Part shown: positions 44,709 through 54,218 of the stretch, piece by piece
Numbering within the stretch: the first letter of the stretch is position 1
Layout: the number at the start of each line of letters is the position of its first letter
Assembly (NCBI GenBank): GCA_028871195.1
Contig: JAGWNT010000005.1
Location: forward strand, 6,633 to 70,632
Length of the DNA: 64,000 nt
Source of the DNA: REEB85 sp018971455
Lineage (GTDB): Bacteria > Pseudomonadota > Alphaproteobacteria > Acetobacterales > Acetobacteraceae
Direction of reading: 5' to 3'
Notes under the pieces: model-generated
What the model was told of the DNA's origin: nothing
Seen by the model: the letters and a program-made list of their open reading frames with translations, nothing else
Database searches by the model: none
Program-made: the position numbers and the translations under genes

Positions 44709-46144
44709 GGGCGCTGCCGCTTTCCATCGGCACCATTCATTTCGTCGGGATCGGCGGCATCGGCATGTCGGGCATCGCCGAGGTGCTGCACACGCTCGGC
44801 TATTCGGTGCAGGGCAGCGACATCTCCGACAACGCCAATGTGAAGCGCCTGCGCGAGAGCGGCATCATGGTGGCGATCGGCCATGCCGCCGGGAATCTCG
44901 GCCAGGCCCGCGTGGTGGTGACATCGACCGCGGTGAAGGCCGACAACCCCGAGGTGCAGGCCGCACGCGCACGGCTCATTCCGGTGGTGCGGCGGGCCGA
45001 GATGCTGGCCGAGCTGATGCGGCTGAAATGGTCGATCGCGGTCGGCGGTTCGCACGGCAAGACGACGACGACGAGCCTGATCGCCGCCGTGCTGGAGACC
45101 GCGCATCTCGACCCGACCGTCATCAATGGCGGCATCATCAACGCCTATGGCAGCAACACCCGTCTGGGTGCCGGCGACTGGATGGTGGTGGAGGCCGATG
45201 AGAGCGATGGCAGCTTCCTGCGCCTGCCGGCCACCATCGCCGTGGTCACCAACATGGACCCCGAGCATCTCGATCACTGGGGCACCGGGGAAGCGATGAT
45301 CGCGGGCTTCCACCAGTTCGTGCAGAACATCCCCTTCTACGGCTTCGCCGTGCTGTGCATCGACCACCCCGCGGTCCAGCAGATGATCCCGCATCTGGCC
45401 GACCGGCGGGTGATCACCTACGGCTTCAGCCCGCAGGCCGATGTGCGCGCCGAAGGGTTGAAGGCGGACAAGATGGGCGCGTCCTTCGAGGTCTATGTCA
45501 GCGACCGCGCGCGCGGGCGCGGCCGCAAGCTGGGACCGTTCCGCTTGCCCATGCTCGGCCAGCACAATGTCCAGAACGCCCTGGCCGCGGTGGCGATCGG
45601 CATCGAGATGGACATCGACGACGCGACATTGCGCAGCGCCTTCGCCGGCTTCCGCGGCGTCAAGCGGCGCTTCACCAAGACCGGCGAGGCCGGCGGCATC
45701 ACGGTGATCGACGATTACGGCCATCATCCGGTGGAGATCGCCGCGGTGCTGAAGGCGGCCCGCCAGGCCGGCGCGCGCGACGTGGTCGCCGTGGTGCAGC
45801 CGCATCGCTACAGCCGCCTCGCCTCGCTGTTCGAGGAGTTCTGCACCTGCATGAACGATGCCGGCACGGTGATCGTGGCCGATGTCTATGCCGCCGGCGA
45901 GGCGGCGATCGCGGGCGTGTCGCGCGACGCGCTGGTCGAGGGGCTGCGCGCGCGCGGGCACCGCAGCGTGGCGCCGCTGGGCGGGCCCGAGCATCTCGCC
46001 GAAATGATCCATGCCGTGGCACGGCCTGGCGACTACGTGATCTGCCTGGGCGCCGGCACCATCACCCAATGGGCCGCCGCCCTGCCCGGCCAGCTCGCCG
46101 CCTTGCAGGCCGAACAGGCGCGCCGCGCCGGCGGTGGCCCATGA
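44705..46144 (+). CDS. murC: UDP-MurNAc:L-alanine ligase MurC
   Basis: A 479-residue Mur ligase. It has the N-terminal IHFVGIGGIGMSGIAEVL Rossmann motif, the ATP-binding VGGSHGKTTTTSL, the EADESDGSF segment, and the C-terminal IDDYGHHPVEI and VQPHRYSR motifs. It attaches the first stem residue, L-alanine, to UDP-MurNAc made by MurB, which is encoded next. The joints to murG and murB are ATGA overlaps. Confidence 0.96.
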   Translation: MRALPLSIGTIHFVGIGGIGMSGIAEVLHTLGYSVQGSDISDNANVKRLRESGIMVAIGHAAGNLGQARVVVTSTAVKADNPEVQAARARLIPVVRRAEMLAELMRLKWSIAVGGSHGKTTTTSLIAAVLETAHLDPTVINGGIINAYGSNTRLGAGDWMVVEADESDGSFLRLPATIAVVTNMDPEHLDHWGTGEAMIAGFHQFVQNIPFYGFAVLCIDHPAVQQMIPHLADRRVITYGFSPQADVRAEGLKADKMGASFEVYVSDRARGRGRKLGPFRLPMLGQHNVQNALAAVAIGIEMDIDDATLRSAFAGFRGVKRRFTKTGEAGGITVIDDYGHHPVEIAAVLKAARQAGARDVVAVVQPHRYSRLASLFEEFCTCMNDAGTVIVADVYAAGEAAIAGVSRDALVEGLRARGHRSVAPLGGPEHLAEMIHAVARPGDYVICLGAGTITQWAAALPGQLAALQAEQARRAGGGP

Positions 46145-47094
46145 TGGCCGCACGCGCCGTGCCGCATCTGGCGGACACGCTGCCGCCGCTGCGCGGCCGC
46201 ACGCAGCCGGACGCGCCGCTTGCGCCGATGACGTGGTTTCGCGTCGGCGGCACGGCCGAGGTGCTGGTGCGTCCGGCGGATGCCGAGGATCTCGCCGATT
46301 TCCTGCGCGCCCTGCCGCACGAGATTCCGGTGACGGTGATCGGCGCCGCCTCGAACCTGATCGTGCGCGATGGCGGCATCGGCGGCGTCGTGGTGCGCCT
46401 GGCGCGCGGCTTCGGCGCCATCGAGATCGAGCGCGACGGCGTGCTCGCCGGCGCGGCCGCGCTCGATGTCACCGTCGCCGAGCACGCCGCCGCCGCCGGG
46501 CTCGCGGGGCTCGAGTTCCTGTCGGGCATTCCAGGCAGCATCGGTGGCGCGGTGGCGATGAATGCCGGCGCCTATGGCAGCGACGTCGCCGGCACGCTGG
46601 ATTGGGCCGAGCTGGTGACGCGCAGCGGTGAGAAGGTACGCCTGTCGGCGAGCCAGCTCGCCTTCGCCTATCGCCATGCGAGCCTGCCGCCGGGCGGCAT
46701 CGTGGTGCGCGCCCGCTTCCGTGCGCAGGCGGGCGAGCCGGCGTTGATCGCCACCCGCATGGCCGAAATCCGCGCCGCCCGCGAGGCAAGCCAGCCGGTG
46801 CGCGCGCGCACCGGCGGCTCGACCTTCCGCAACCCGGACGCGGCCCTCTGCGGCGGCATGAAGGCGTGGGAGCTGATCGACGCCGCGGGCTGCCGCGGGC
46901 TCGCGCGCGGGGGCGCGCAGGTGTCCGAAAAGCACTGCAACTTCCTCATCAACACCGGCGACGCGACGGCCGCGGACATCGAGGGGCTGGGCGAGGAGGT
47001 GCGCGCGCGCGTGCACGCGATGAGCGGGATTTCGCTGGTCTGGGAAATCCGCCGCATCGGGCGCCCGGCGCCCCGGCTGGAGGCGGTGACATGA
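46141..47094 (+). CDS. murB: UDP-N-acetylenolpyruvoylglucosamine reductase MurB
   Basis: A 317-residue FAD enzyme of the type I/IIa MurB family. It has the N-terminal PMTWFRVGGTAEVLVRP flavin segment, VIGAASNLIVRDGGI, the SGIPGSIGGAVAMNAGAYG motif, the GGSTFRNP segment with the catalytic serine, and SEKHCNFLIN near the end. It reduces enolpyruvyl-UDP-GlcNAc with NADPH to UDP-MurNAc. Start codons at 46141 and 46144 are adjacent and in frame. Confidence 0.95.
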   Translation: MMAARAVPHLADTLPPLRGRTQPDAPLAPMTWFRVGGTAEVLVRPADAEDLADFLRALPHEIPVTVIGAASNLIVRDGGIGGVVVRLARGFGAIEIERDGVLAGAAALDVTVAEHAAAAGLAGLEFLSGIPGSIGGAVAMNAGAYGSDVAGTLDWAELVTRSGEKVRLSASQLAFAYRHASLPPGGIVVRARFRAQAGEPALIATRMAEIRAAREASQPVRARTGGSTFRNPDAALCGGMKAWELIDAAGCRGLARGGAQVSEKHCNFLINTGDATAADIEGLGEEVRARVHAMSGISLVWEIRRIGRPAPRLEAVT

Positions 47095-48008
47095 AGCGCG
47101 TGGCGGTACTCTATGGCGGCATCTCGGCCGAGCGCGAGGTCAGCCTCGCCTCCGGACGGCAGGTGATCGTCGCGCTGAGCGAGGCGGGCTACACGGTCGT
47201 CCCGATCGAGGTCGGCGCCGATCTGGGCGCCGTCCTCGCGGCACTCGACCCCCGGCCCGACGCGGTCTTCAACGCGCTGCACGGCCGCTTCGGCGAGGAT
47301 GGCGCGATCCAGGGCGTGCTGGACTGGCTCGACATCCCCTACACCCATTCCGGCGTGCGCGCCTCGGCGCTGGCGATGGACAAGGCGGCGGCAAAGGCGG
47401 TGTTCCAGGCTGCGGGTTTGCCGGTGGCGCGCGGGCGGATGGTCGACATCTCCGAGCTCGAGCAGGGCGATCCGCTGCCGCTCCCCTACGTCGTCAAGCC
47501 GGTCAACGAGGGCTCCTCCGTCGGCGTCGAGATCATCCGCGCGGGCGACAACCGCCGGGCCGCCGTGGCCGCCGGCTGGCGTTTCGGCGGGCAGGCGCTG
47601 GTCGAGGAATACATCCCCGGCCGCGAGCTCACCGTCGGCGTGATGGGCGAGCAGGCGCTGGCGGTGACCGAGATCGAGGCCAGCCATAATTTCTACGATT
47701 ATGAATCGAAATACGCCGAGGGCGGCTCGCGCCACGTCATCCCCGCCCAGGTCGATGCCGGCATCTATGTCCGCGCGCAGGAACTGGCGGTGGCGGCACA
47801 CCGGGCGCTGGGCTGCCGCGGCGCCTCGCGCGCGGATTTCCGGTACGACGACACCGCCGGCGAGCCGGGGCGGCTCGTGCTGCTCGAGGTCAACACCCAA
47901 CCCGGGCTGACGCCGACCTCGCTGCTGCCCGAGCAGGCCGCGCATCTGGGCATGTCGTTTCCGGCACTCTGCGCCTGGATGGTGGAGAACGCCGCATGCC
48001 GCGCGTGA
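47091..48008 (+). CDS. ddl: D-alanine:D-alanine ligase
   Basis: A 305-residue ATP-grasp ligase of the DdlB type. It has the N-terminal VAVLYGGISAEREVSLASG motif, FNALHGRFGEDGAIQG, the ATP-grasp segment YVVKPVNEGSSVGVEII, and the C-terminal EVNTQPGLTPTSLLPEQA magnesium-site motif. It makes D-Ala-D-Ala for MurF. The ATG at 47091 overlaps the murB stop. The last 13 bases overlap the ftsQ start. Confidence 0.95.
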   Translation: MKRVAVLYGGISAEREVSLASGRQVIVALSEAGYTVVPIEVGADLGAVLAALDPRPDAVFNALHGRFGEDGAIQGVLDWLDIPYTHSGVRASALAMDKAAAKAVFQAAGLPVARGRMVDISELEQGDPLPLPYVVKPVNEGSSVGVEIIRAGDNRRAAVAAGWRFGGQALVEEYIPGRELTVGVMGEQALAVTEIEASHNFYDYESKYAEGGSRHVIPAQVDAGIYVRAQELAVAAHRALGCRGASRADFRYDDTAGEPGRLVLLEVNTQPGLTPTSLLPEQAAHLGMSFPALCAWMVENAACRA

Positions 48009-48931
48009 AGCCCGCAGCCCCTTCGCGCATGCAGGACCGTCCGGGGCGGTGGAAGTTGCTGTGGCGGCGGCAACGCAAGCTGCGCCGCCCGGCGCTGCTC
48101 GGCGCCGCAGTGCTGGCGCTCATGCTGGTGTTCGCGATCGTGGTGCGCGTCGGTGGCAGCGGAGCGAGCTTCGACGAACGCTTCGGCAACCTCACCGCCC
48201 GGCTCGGCTTCAACGTGCAGAAGCTGGTGATCGAGGGGCGGCAGAAGACGCCCGAGCCGATGCTGCGCGCGGCGCTGGGCATCACCCGGGGCGATCCCAT
48301 CCTGACCTTCGGCGTGGCCGACGCCCGGGCGCGCATCGAGACGATCAACTGGGTGCAGTCCGCCACCGTCGAGCGGCGGCTGCCGGACACCATCCTGGTG
48401 CATCTGGTGGAGCGGCGGCCATTCGCGGTGTGGCAGCACAACGGCAAGTTCGTGCTGATCGACCGCGACGGCAACACGGTGACCGACGCCGACGTGGCGG
48501 CCTTCGCAAGCCAGGTGCCGCTGGTGGTCGGCGCCGGCGCGCCGCATGCCGCGGCCGCCCTGCTCGACACGCTGAGCACCCAGCCGACGCTGCTCGCGCG
48601 CATGGTCGCGGCCGTCCGGGTCGGCGAGCGGCGGTGGAATCTGCGCATGAACAACGGCGCCGATGTCGAGCTGCCGGAGGATGCCGAGGCGCCGGCGCTG
48701 GCCCGGCTGGCGCAGCTCGAGACCCAGTACAAGCTGCTCGACCGCCCGCTGCGCGTCATCGACATGCGCCTGCCCGACCGGCTGGTGCTGCGCCCGCTGC
48801 CGGCGACGCCCGCCCAGGCGACACCCGCCCAGACGGCGACCGGCCCCGGCGGCGCGCGCGCCCCGGCCGCCACGCCGGCCCCCGCCGCCCCCCCTGCCCC
48901 GGCTTCAGCCCAGACGAGGAAACCGACATGA
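47996..48931 (+). CDS. ftsQ: Cell division protein FtsQ
   Basis: A 311-residue bitopic membrane protein. It has a basic cytoplasmic leader (about 30 residues), one membrane helix (ALLGAAVLALMLVFAIVVRV), a POTRA domain (GFNVQKLVIEGRQKTPEPML through LVERRPFAVWQ), and the beta domain ending near ITLRP-type LPDRLVLRPLP. The last 40 residues are an Ala/Pro-rich tail, a smaller version of the tail on FtsL. It links the early Z-ring proteins with FtsL/FtsB. Confidence 0.9.
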   Translation: MPRVKPAAPSRMQDRPGRWKLLWRRQRKLRRPALLGAAVLALMLVFAIVVRVGGSGASFDERFGNLTARLGFNVQKLVIEGRQKTPEPMLRAALGITRGDPILTFGVADARARIETINWVQSATVERRLPDTILVHLVERRPFAVWQHNGKFVLIDRDGNTVTDADVAAFASQVPLVVGAGAPHAAAALLDTLSTQPTLLARMVAAVRVGERRWNLRMNNGADVELPEDAEAPALARLAQLETQYKLLDRPLRVIDMRLPDRLVLRPLPATPAQATPAQTATGPGGARAPAATPAPAAPPAPASAQTRKPT

Positions 48932-50229
48932 ACGACATGTCCCGCCGCGTGCTGACGCCACCGACGCTGGAGGCCGAGCCGCCGCCGCGGCTGCGGGGGC
49001 GCCATTCCGGACCGTTCGGCGTGCTCGACATCGGCACCAGCAAGATCGCCTGCGTCATCGGGCGGGTGGAATCGGACGGCAGCCTGCGGGTGATCGGGTT
49101 CGGCTGGCAGAAGGGGCGCGGCGTGCGCGGCGGCGGCATCCTCGACATCGAGGAAGCCGAGCGCGCCATCCGCGCCGCCGTGGGCCAGGCCGAGGAAGAG
49201 GCCGGCATGCGGCTGCGCAGCGTCACGGTCAACCTGTCCGCCGGCCAGCCGGAGAGCCGGCTGTTCAACATGCAATGGCCGATCGGCGGGCGGGCGGTGG
49301 GCGAGCAGGATATCCGCCGCATCCTCGCCGAGGGGCGGGCGCGGGCGGCCACCGAGAACCGCAGCATCATCCACGCCCTGCCGCTGGCCTTCGCGGCCGA
49401 CGGGGCGGAGGGGGTAATCGATCCGCGCGGCCTGCATTGCGATGTGCTGGGCAGCCGGCTGCACGTGGTTGACGCGGTCACGACGGCTCTGCGCACGCTC
49501 GATGCGTGTCTGTCACGCTGCGATCTGGAGATTGCCGAGCTGGTGTCTGCGCCTATGGCCGCGGGCATGGCCACGCTCGTCGAGGACGAGCGGCTGCTGG
49601 GCGCAACCGTGCTCGACATGGGCGGCGGCACCACCGGCATGGCGGTGTTCGCCGAGGGCCACCTGATGCACACGGCCCAGCTGCCGATCGGCGGCGTGCA
49701 CGTGACCAACGACATCGCGCGCATCCTCTCCACGCCCGTGGCGCATGCCGAGCGGCTGAAGACCCTTTACGGCAGCGCGCAATCCAGCCCGGACGACGAG
49801 CGCGAGATGCTGCCGGTGCCGCTGGTCGGCGAGGAGGAGCACCAGATCGCCAAGGTGCCGCGCAGCATGGTGGTGAACATCATCAAGCCGCGCCTCGAAG
49901 AAACCTTCGAGATGGTCAAGGAGCGCATCGAGGCCTCGGGCCTGGCGCGCGCCGCGGGCCACCGGGTGGTGCTGACGGGCGGCGCCTCGCAGCTCTCGGG
50001 CGTGCGCGACATGGCGCACCGCATTCTCGGCCGCCAGGTGCGCGCCGGGCGGCCGGCGCCGCTGCGCGGCCTGCCGGACAGTGCCGCCGGCCCGGCCTTC
50101 GCAACCACCATCGGGCTGCTCGCCTGGGCCGCCGGCGAGGGGCGCAGCCTGCCCGACATCGATCTGGACGGCGAGGCGCCGCGCGGGCGGTTCGCCCGTT
50201 TCGTCAATTTCCTACGCAATCTCGCTTGA
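48928..50229 (+). CDS. ftsA: Cell division protein FtsA
   Basis: A 433-residue actin-like ATPase that tethers FtsZ to the membrane. The phosphate-1 loop is GVLDIGTSKIACVIG (about residues 31-45), the 1C domain follows, and the second nucleotide motif is TVLDMGGGTTGMAVF. The C-terminal segment RFARFVNFLRNLA is an amphipathic membrane-targeting helix. The ATG at 48928 overlaps the ftsQ stop. A 55-base gap separates it from ftsZ, the first real spacer since murE. Confidence 0.94.
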   Translation: MNDMSRRVLTPPTLEAEPPPRLRGRHSGPFGVLDIGTSKIACVIGRVESDGSLRVIGFGWQKGRGVRGGGILDIEEAERAIRAAVGQAEEEAGMRLRSVTVNLSAGQPESRLFNMQWPIGGRAVGEQDIRRILAEGRARAATENRSIIHALPLAFAADGAEGVIDPRGLHCDVLGSRLHVVDAVTTALRTLDACLSRCDLEIAELVSAPMAAGMATLVEDERLLGATVLDMGGGTTGMAVFAEGHLMHTAQLPIGGVHVTNDIARILSTPVAHAERLKTLYGSAQSSPDDEREMLPVPLVGEEEHQIAKVPRSMVVNIIKPRLEETFEMVKERIEASGLARAAGHRVVLTGGASQLSGVRDMAHRILGRQVRAGRPAPLRGLPDSAAGPAFATTIGLLAWAAGEGRSLPDIDLDGEAPRGRFARFVNFLRNLA

Positions 50230-50284
50230 GGCCGGTGCGAATCGGCCACGCACGATACAAGCCGCTTTCCTGGGGAGACATCCG

Positions 50285-52039
50285 ATGACCCTGAACCTGA
50301 CCGTTTCGCCGCAGCTGCATATCGACTTCACCCCCCGGATCACCGTGATCGGCGTCGGCGGCGGCGGCACCAATGCCGTCGACAACATGATCGCCATGAA
50401 CCTTCAGGGCGTCGAATTCGTCGTGGCCAACACCGACGCGCAGCAGCTCGTGCACTCGCGCGCGAGCCGGCGCATCCAGCTTGGCCCGCACCTCACCCAG
50501 GGGCTCGGCGCCGGCGCGAAGCCGGAGATCGGACGGGCCGCGGCCGAGGAGGCGATCGACGAGCTCGATCGTCATCTCGAAGGCGCGCACATGGTCTTCA
50601 TCACGGCCGGCATGGGCGGCGGCACCGGCACCGGGGCGGCGCCGGTCATCGCGCGCATGGCCCGCGAGCGCGGCATCCTGACCGTCGGCGTGGTCACCAA
50701 GCCGTTCACCTTCGAAGGCAGCCGGCGCGCCCGCGCCGCCGATGCGGGCATCGGCGAGCTGCAACAATACGTCGATACGCTGATCGTGATTCCGAACCAG
50801 AACCTGTTCCGTCTCGCCAATGAGCGGACCGGCTGGAAGGAAGCCTTCAAGATGGCCGACAACGTCCTCTACATGGGCGTGCGCGGCGTCACCGACCTGA
50901 TGGTCGCCCCCGGCATGGTCAATCTGGACTTTGCCGATATCCGCACGGTGATGGCGGAGATGGGCAAGGCGATGATGGGCACCGGCGAGGCCGAGGGCGA
51001 GAACCGCGCCATCCGTGCAGCCGAATCCGCGATCAGCAACCCGCTGCTGGAGGATACCTGCATGGCCGGCGCGCGCGGCCTGCTGATCAACATCACCGGC
51101 GGCGAGGATATGACGCTGTTCGAAGTCGATCAGGCGGCCAACCGCATCCGCGAGGAAGTGGACGAGGAAGCCAACATCATCTTCGGCTCGGCGATCGATG
51201 ATTCGCTGCAGGGCCGGATCCGCGTCTCGGTGGTGGCGACCGGCATCGAGTCCGCCGAGAGCCGCAACGCCGAGCGCCCCAAGCTGATCGCCGTCGGCGG
51301 CGGCGCGGTGCATGCGGTGGGTCAGCCGATCGGTGGCGGCACGACGGCCGGCGCCCAGGCCGTCGGCGGCGCGCCGGGCACGGCGGCACCGCAGCCGACG
51401 CTGCTGCGCCCCGGCGTGCCGGCCGGCTTCGTGGCACCCCGCCCGCCGGGCCCCGCGGCGCGACCAGCGGCCGGCGGCATCGCCCCGCTTCAGGCAAGTC
51501 CGCTGCAGGCAAGCCCGCTACAGGCAGCCCCCGCCCATGCGGCCCAGCCAATGGCCTTGCAGACCCCGCCGCGCGCGCCCGAAATGGACATCGCCCCCCC
51601 GCAAGTCCAGATGCAGCCCCAGGTGCAGGGCCAGCCCGCGCAGCCGACGCCGGCCCCCATCTACGATGTCGAATTCGATGAGCCGCCCATGGGGCCACGG
51701 CCGATTCCGGCGCATTTGCAGCAGCCGCTGCGGCCGCAGCCGGCCAAGCCGCGCCCGGCCCCGCGCAATGGCGGCCTGTTCGCCGATCCGCCGCGCGCCG
51801 ATGGGCCGGCGCCCGGGCCGGCACCGAAGCGCAGCCTGTTCGGCATCGTCACCGGTGCGCTGCGCGGCGGGCTGCCCACCGAGCAGGCGCCGCGTGCCGA
51901 GGCGGCGGCCCAGCAGGCCGCACAGTATGCCGCCCAGCACGAGGCGCCGGCCGAAGCGCCGCGGCCTGAATTGCGCCAGACGGGCGGCGAGGAAATGGGC
52001 ATCGACATTCCCGCCTTCCTGCGCCGGCAATCCTCGTAG
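50285..52039 (+). CDS. ftsZ: Cell division GTPase FtsZ
   Basis: A 584-residue tubulin homologue that forms the Z ring. The GTP-binding loop GGGTGTG is at 111-117, with VIGVGGGGTNAVDNMI at 21-36 and the T7 NLDFADIRTVM catalytic loop. The GTPase core ends near residue 320; a long Pro/Ala/Gln-rich linker of about 240 residues follows, ending in the conserved GIDIPAFLRRQ peptide that binds FtsA. GGGGAGA sits seven to eight bases before the ATG at 50285. The linker contains a threefold 15-base repeat. Confidence 0.96.
   Translation: MTLNLTVSPQLHIDFTPRITVIGVGGGGTNAVDNMIAMNLQGVEFVVANTDAQQLVHSRASRRIQLGPHLTQGLGAGAKPEIGRAAAEEAIDELDRHLEGAHMVFITAGMGGGTGTGAAPVIARMARERGILTVGVVTKPFTFEGSRRARAADAGIGELQQYVDTLIVIPNQNLFRLANERTGWKEAFKMADNVLYMGVRGVTDLMVAPGMVNLDFADIRTVMAEMGKAMMGTGEAEGENRAIRAAESAISNPLLEDTCMAGARGLLINITGGEDMTLFEVDQAANRIREEVDEEANIIFGSAIDDSLQGRIRVSVVATGIESAESRNAERPKLIAVGGGAVHAVGQPIGGGTTAGAQAVGGAPGTAAPQPTLLRPGVPAGFVAPRPPGPAARPAAGGIAPLQASPLQASPLQAAPAHAAQPMALQTPPRAPEMDIAPPQVQMQPQVQGQPAQPTPAPIYDVEFDEPPMGPRPIPAHLQQPLRPQPAKPRPAPRNGGLFADPPRADGPAPGPAPKRSLFGIVTGALRGGLPTEQAPRAEAAAQQAAQYAAQHEAPAEAPRPELRQTGGEEMGIDIPAFLRRQSS
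51485..51529 (+). repeat. Three tandem 15-base repeats inside the FtsZ linker
   Basis: Units 51485-51499, 51500-51514 and 51515-51529 differ at only a few bases and encode PLQAS, PLQAS, PLQAA. They are in frame, so copy-number change would lengthen or shorten the linker by five residues without breaking ftsZ. Confidence 0.85.
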
Positions 52040-52125
52040 CCGCCACAAGGCCGTAACGCACCGCAAAAGAAGCCTTATTTTCAACACATTAAACCGAAAC
52101 ATTCGGCAATAATCATTGACTGGTG

Positions 52126-52159
52126 AACCGGGTGGAGGCCGCTTAGCTTCCACCCGGTT
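52126..52159 (+). promoter_or_regulatory. Stem-loop between ftsZ and lpxC
   Basis: AACCGGGTGGA (52126-52136) and TCCACCCGGTT (52149-52159) are perfect complements around a 12-base loop. It lies 86 bases after the ftsZ stop and 41 before the lpxC ATG, with no T run after it. A TTGACT at 52116-52121 just before the stem may be a promoter element. It may be an attenuator, a processing site or a protein site. Confidence 0.5.
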
Positions 52160-52200
52160 GTCATATCTGGGCGGCCGGATTGAGGAGTTTCGGTTTGGCG

Positions 52201-53205
52201 ATGGATGGCTTGCCGCAAACGCTGCCGCTGCAGATGATCGCGACGCCCCAGCGCACGCTGAAGGCATCCATCGGCTGCGTCGGCATCGGGCTGCATTCCG
52301 GCCGCAAGATCGCGCTGACGCTGCATCCGGCGCCGATCGGCAGCGGCATCGTCTTCCGCCGCAGCGATATGGGCGTCGAAATCCCGGCGCGCTTCGATCA
52401 TGTCGTCGAGACCCGCCTGTGCACGGTGCTGGCGCGGCCCGACCGGCCGGAAGCCCGCATCGCCACCGTCGAGCACGTCATGGCGGCACTCGCCGGCTGC
52501 GGCATCAGCAACGCGGTGGTCGAGATCGACGGGCCGGAAGTGCCGATCCTCGACGGGTCGGCGGCGAGCTTCGTCTTCCTCGTCGATTGTGCCGGCATCC
52601 TGGTGCAGGACGCCGCAGCCCCGGTCATCGAAATCCTGCGCCCGGTGCGGGTGACCCAGGGCGATGCGATGGTCGAGCTGCGGCCGGCGCCGTTCGGGTT
52701 CGACATGGCGCTGTCGATCGATTTCGCCGCCGCGGCGATCGGCCGGCAGGCGCTGTCCCTGCGGCTCTCCGCCGAGTCGTTCCGCGGCGAGCTGGCGCGG
52801 GCGCGCACCTTCACGCTGGCCTCGGAAATCGCCAGCCTGCGTGCCGCCGGCCTGGCGCTGGGCGGCAGCCTGGAGAACGCGGTGGTGGTGGATGAGGCGC
52901 GGGTGCTGAACCCGGCCGGGCTGCGCATGCCGGATGAATTCGTCCGCCACAAGCTGCTCGACGCGGTTGGCGATCTGGCCTTGGCCGGCGCCCAGCTGCG
53001 CGGCCGGTTCATCGGCCACCGCGCCGGGCACGCGCTGAACAACCAGCTGCTGCGCGCGCTGTTCGCCGACGACGCCAACTGGGCCATCGCGCCGACGGGC
53101 AGGCTGGCCGGCGAGGCCTCGCCGATGCTGCGCGGCAGCGCCGGGCTGCCCAGCCTCGCCGCCTGGCAGGAGCGCCATCTGCCAGTGGCAGCCGCCCCAG
53201 TCTAA
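52201..53205 (+). CDS. lpxC: UDP-3-O-acyl-N-acetylglucosamine deacetylase LpxC
   Basis: A 334-residue zinc deacetylase catalysing the committed step of lipid A synthesis. It has the N-terminal QRTLKASIGCVGIGLHSG, the zinc histidine in ATVEHVMAAL, the RHKLLDAVGDLAL motif with zinc His and Asp four residues apart, and GHRAGHALNN with the active-site histidine. It carries about 20 residues before the usual LpxC start. AGGAG at 52183-52187 favours a TTG at 52195 on spacing; the ATG at 52201 is given here. Confidence 0.94.
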   Translation: MDGLPQTLPLQMIATPQRTLKASIGCVGIGLHSGRKIALTLHPAPIGSGIVFRRSDMGVEIPARFDHVVETRLCTVLARPDRPEARIATVEHVMAALAGCGISNAVVEIDGPEVPILDGSAASFVFLVDCAGILVQDAAAPVIEILRPVRVTQGDAMVELRPAPFGFDMALSIDFAAAAIGRQALSLRLSAESFRGELARARTFTLASEIASLRAAGLALGGSLENAVVVDEARVLNPAGLRMPDEFVRHKLLDAVGDLALAGAQLRGRFIGHRAGHALNNQLLRALFADDANWAIAPTGRLAGEASPMLRGSAGLPSLAAWQERHLPVAAAPV

Positions 53206-53280
53206 CGTTCCGCCTGATACCCCGCCTGGCATCCCGTTCGAGGCAGGCATTCGAGTTGGGGTTCGCCTCCGCGCCCGGCG

Positions 53281-53289
53281 TGCTATAAG
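53281..53289 (+). promoter_or_regulatory. Candidate extended -10 promoter for bamD
   Basis: TGCTATAAG contains an extended -10 (TG-N-TATAAG at 53284-53289), 22 bases before the GTG at 53311. A weak -35 (GTTCGC at 53261-53266) is 17 bases upstream. It is the only TATA-like sequence in the 105-base gap after lpxC. Confidence 0.42.
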
Positions 53290-53310
53290 CGGCGCCTGTC
53301 AGTTTTCCCG

Positions 53311-54192
53311 GTGACCGCCTTGCACATTTCCCGCTTTCTCGCGCGCTCCCTTTCCGCGTCCCTGCTGCTGGCCACGCTGGCCGGCTGCTCATGGATCTCG
53401 CCGTGGAGCGGCAATGTGAGCGATCTCGCGCCGAAGGAGGACGCCAGCAACATCCCGGTCGAAGACCTGTACAATCACGGCGTCGATGCGCTGAACGCAA
53501 AGGACTACACGAGCGCGTCCAAGCAGTTCGACCTGGTCGAGCAGAACTACCCGTATTCGAGCTGGGCGGTGAACGCGCAGCTCATGCAGGGTTACTCCCA
53601 GTACCTCATGCACAACTACACCGATGCCACGGGAACGCTGGATCGCTTCATCCAGCTGCACCCGTCCAACCACGACATCGCCTACGCCTATTATCTGCGC
53701 GCGCTGTGCTTCTATGAGCAGATTTCCGACGTCAAGCGCGACCAGAAAGCAACGCAGGAGGCGATCACCGCGTTGCAGGACGTGGTCAACCGCTTCCCCG
53801 ACAGTTCCTACGCCCGCGATGCGCGGCTGAAGATCGATCTCGGGCGCGACCATCTGGCCGGGCATGAGATGGAGATCGGGCGTTTCTACGAGAACCAGCA
53901 CCTCTACGCCGCCGCGATCGGCCGTTTCCAGCGGGTGGTGGATGATTTCCAGACCACAAACCACGTCGCCGAGGCCCTGCACCGGCTGACCGAGATCTAC
54001 CTCATTCTCGGCCTGCCCGACCAGGCGCGGCGGGCGGCGGCCGTGCTCGGGCATAATTATCCGGGCAGCCCGTGGTATCGTGACAGCTACAACCAGCTGC
54101 TGGCCGACGGACAAGTGCCCAACGCCAAGGGTGGCCCGGTGCCGAGCAACGAGCCCGGCTTCCTCAGCCGCGCGTGGCATACGATCTTCTGA
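53311..54192 (+). CDS. bamD: Outer membrane protein assembly factor BamD
   Basis: A 293-residue outer-membrane lipoprotein of the BAM complex. The signal peptide ends in the lipobox LAGC with Cys26. The body is five TPR-like helical repeats starting DLYNHGVDALNAKDYTSASKQFD, with the conserved YPYSSWAVNAQLMQGYSQY segment. BamD is essential for folding outer-membrane proteins with BamA. The start is the GTG at 53311, which gives a complete signal peptide. Confidence 0.94.
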   Translation: MTALHISRFLARSLSASLLLATLAGCSWISPWSGNVSDLAPKEDASNIPVEDLYNHGVDALNAKDYTSASKQFDLVEQNYPYSSWAVNAQLMQGYSQYLMHNYTDATGTLDRFIQLHPSNHDIAYAYYLRALCFYEQISDVKRDQKATQEAITALQDVVNRFPDSSYARDARLKIDLGRDHLAGHEMEIGRFYENQHLYAAAIGRFQRVVDDFQTTNHVAEALHRLTEIYLILGLPDQARRAAAVLGHNYPGSPWYRDSYNQLLADGQVPNAKGGPVPSNEPGFLSRAWHTIF

Positions 54193-54218
54193 CCCCGCCC
54201 GGCCGGGCCCGGGACGCC

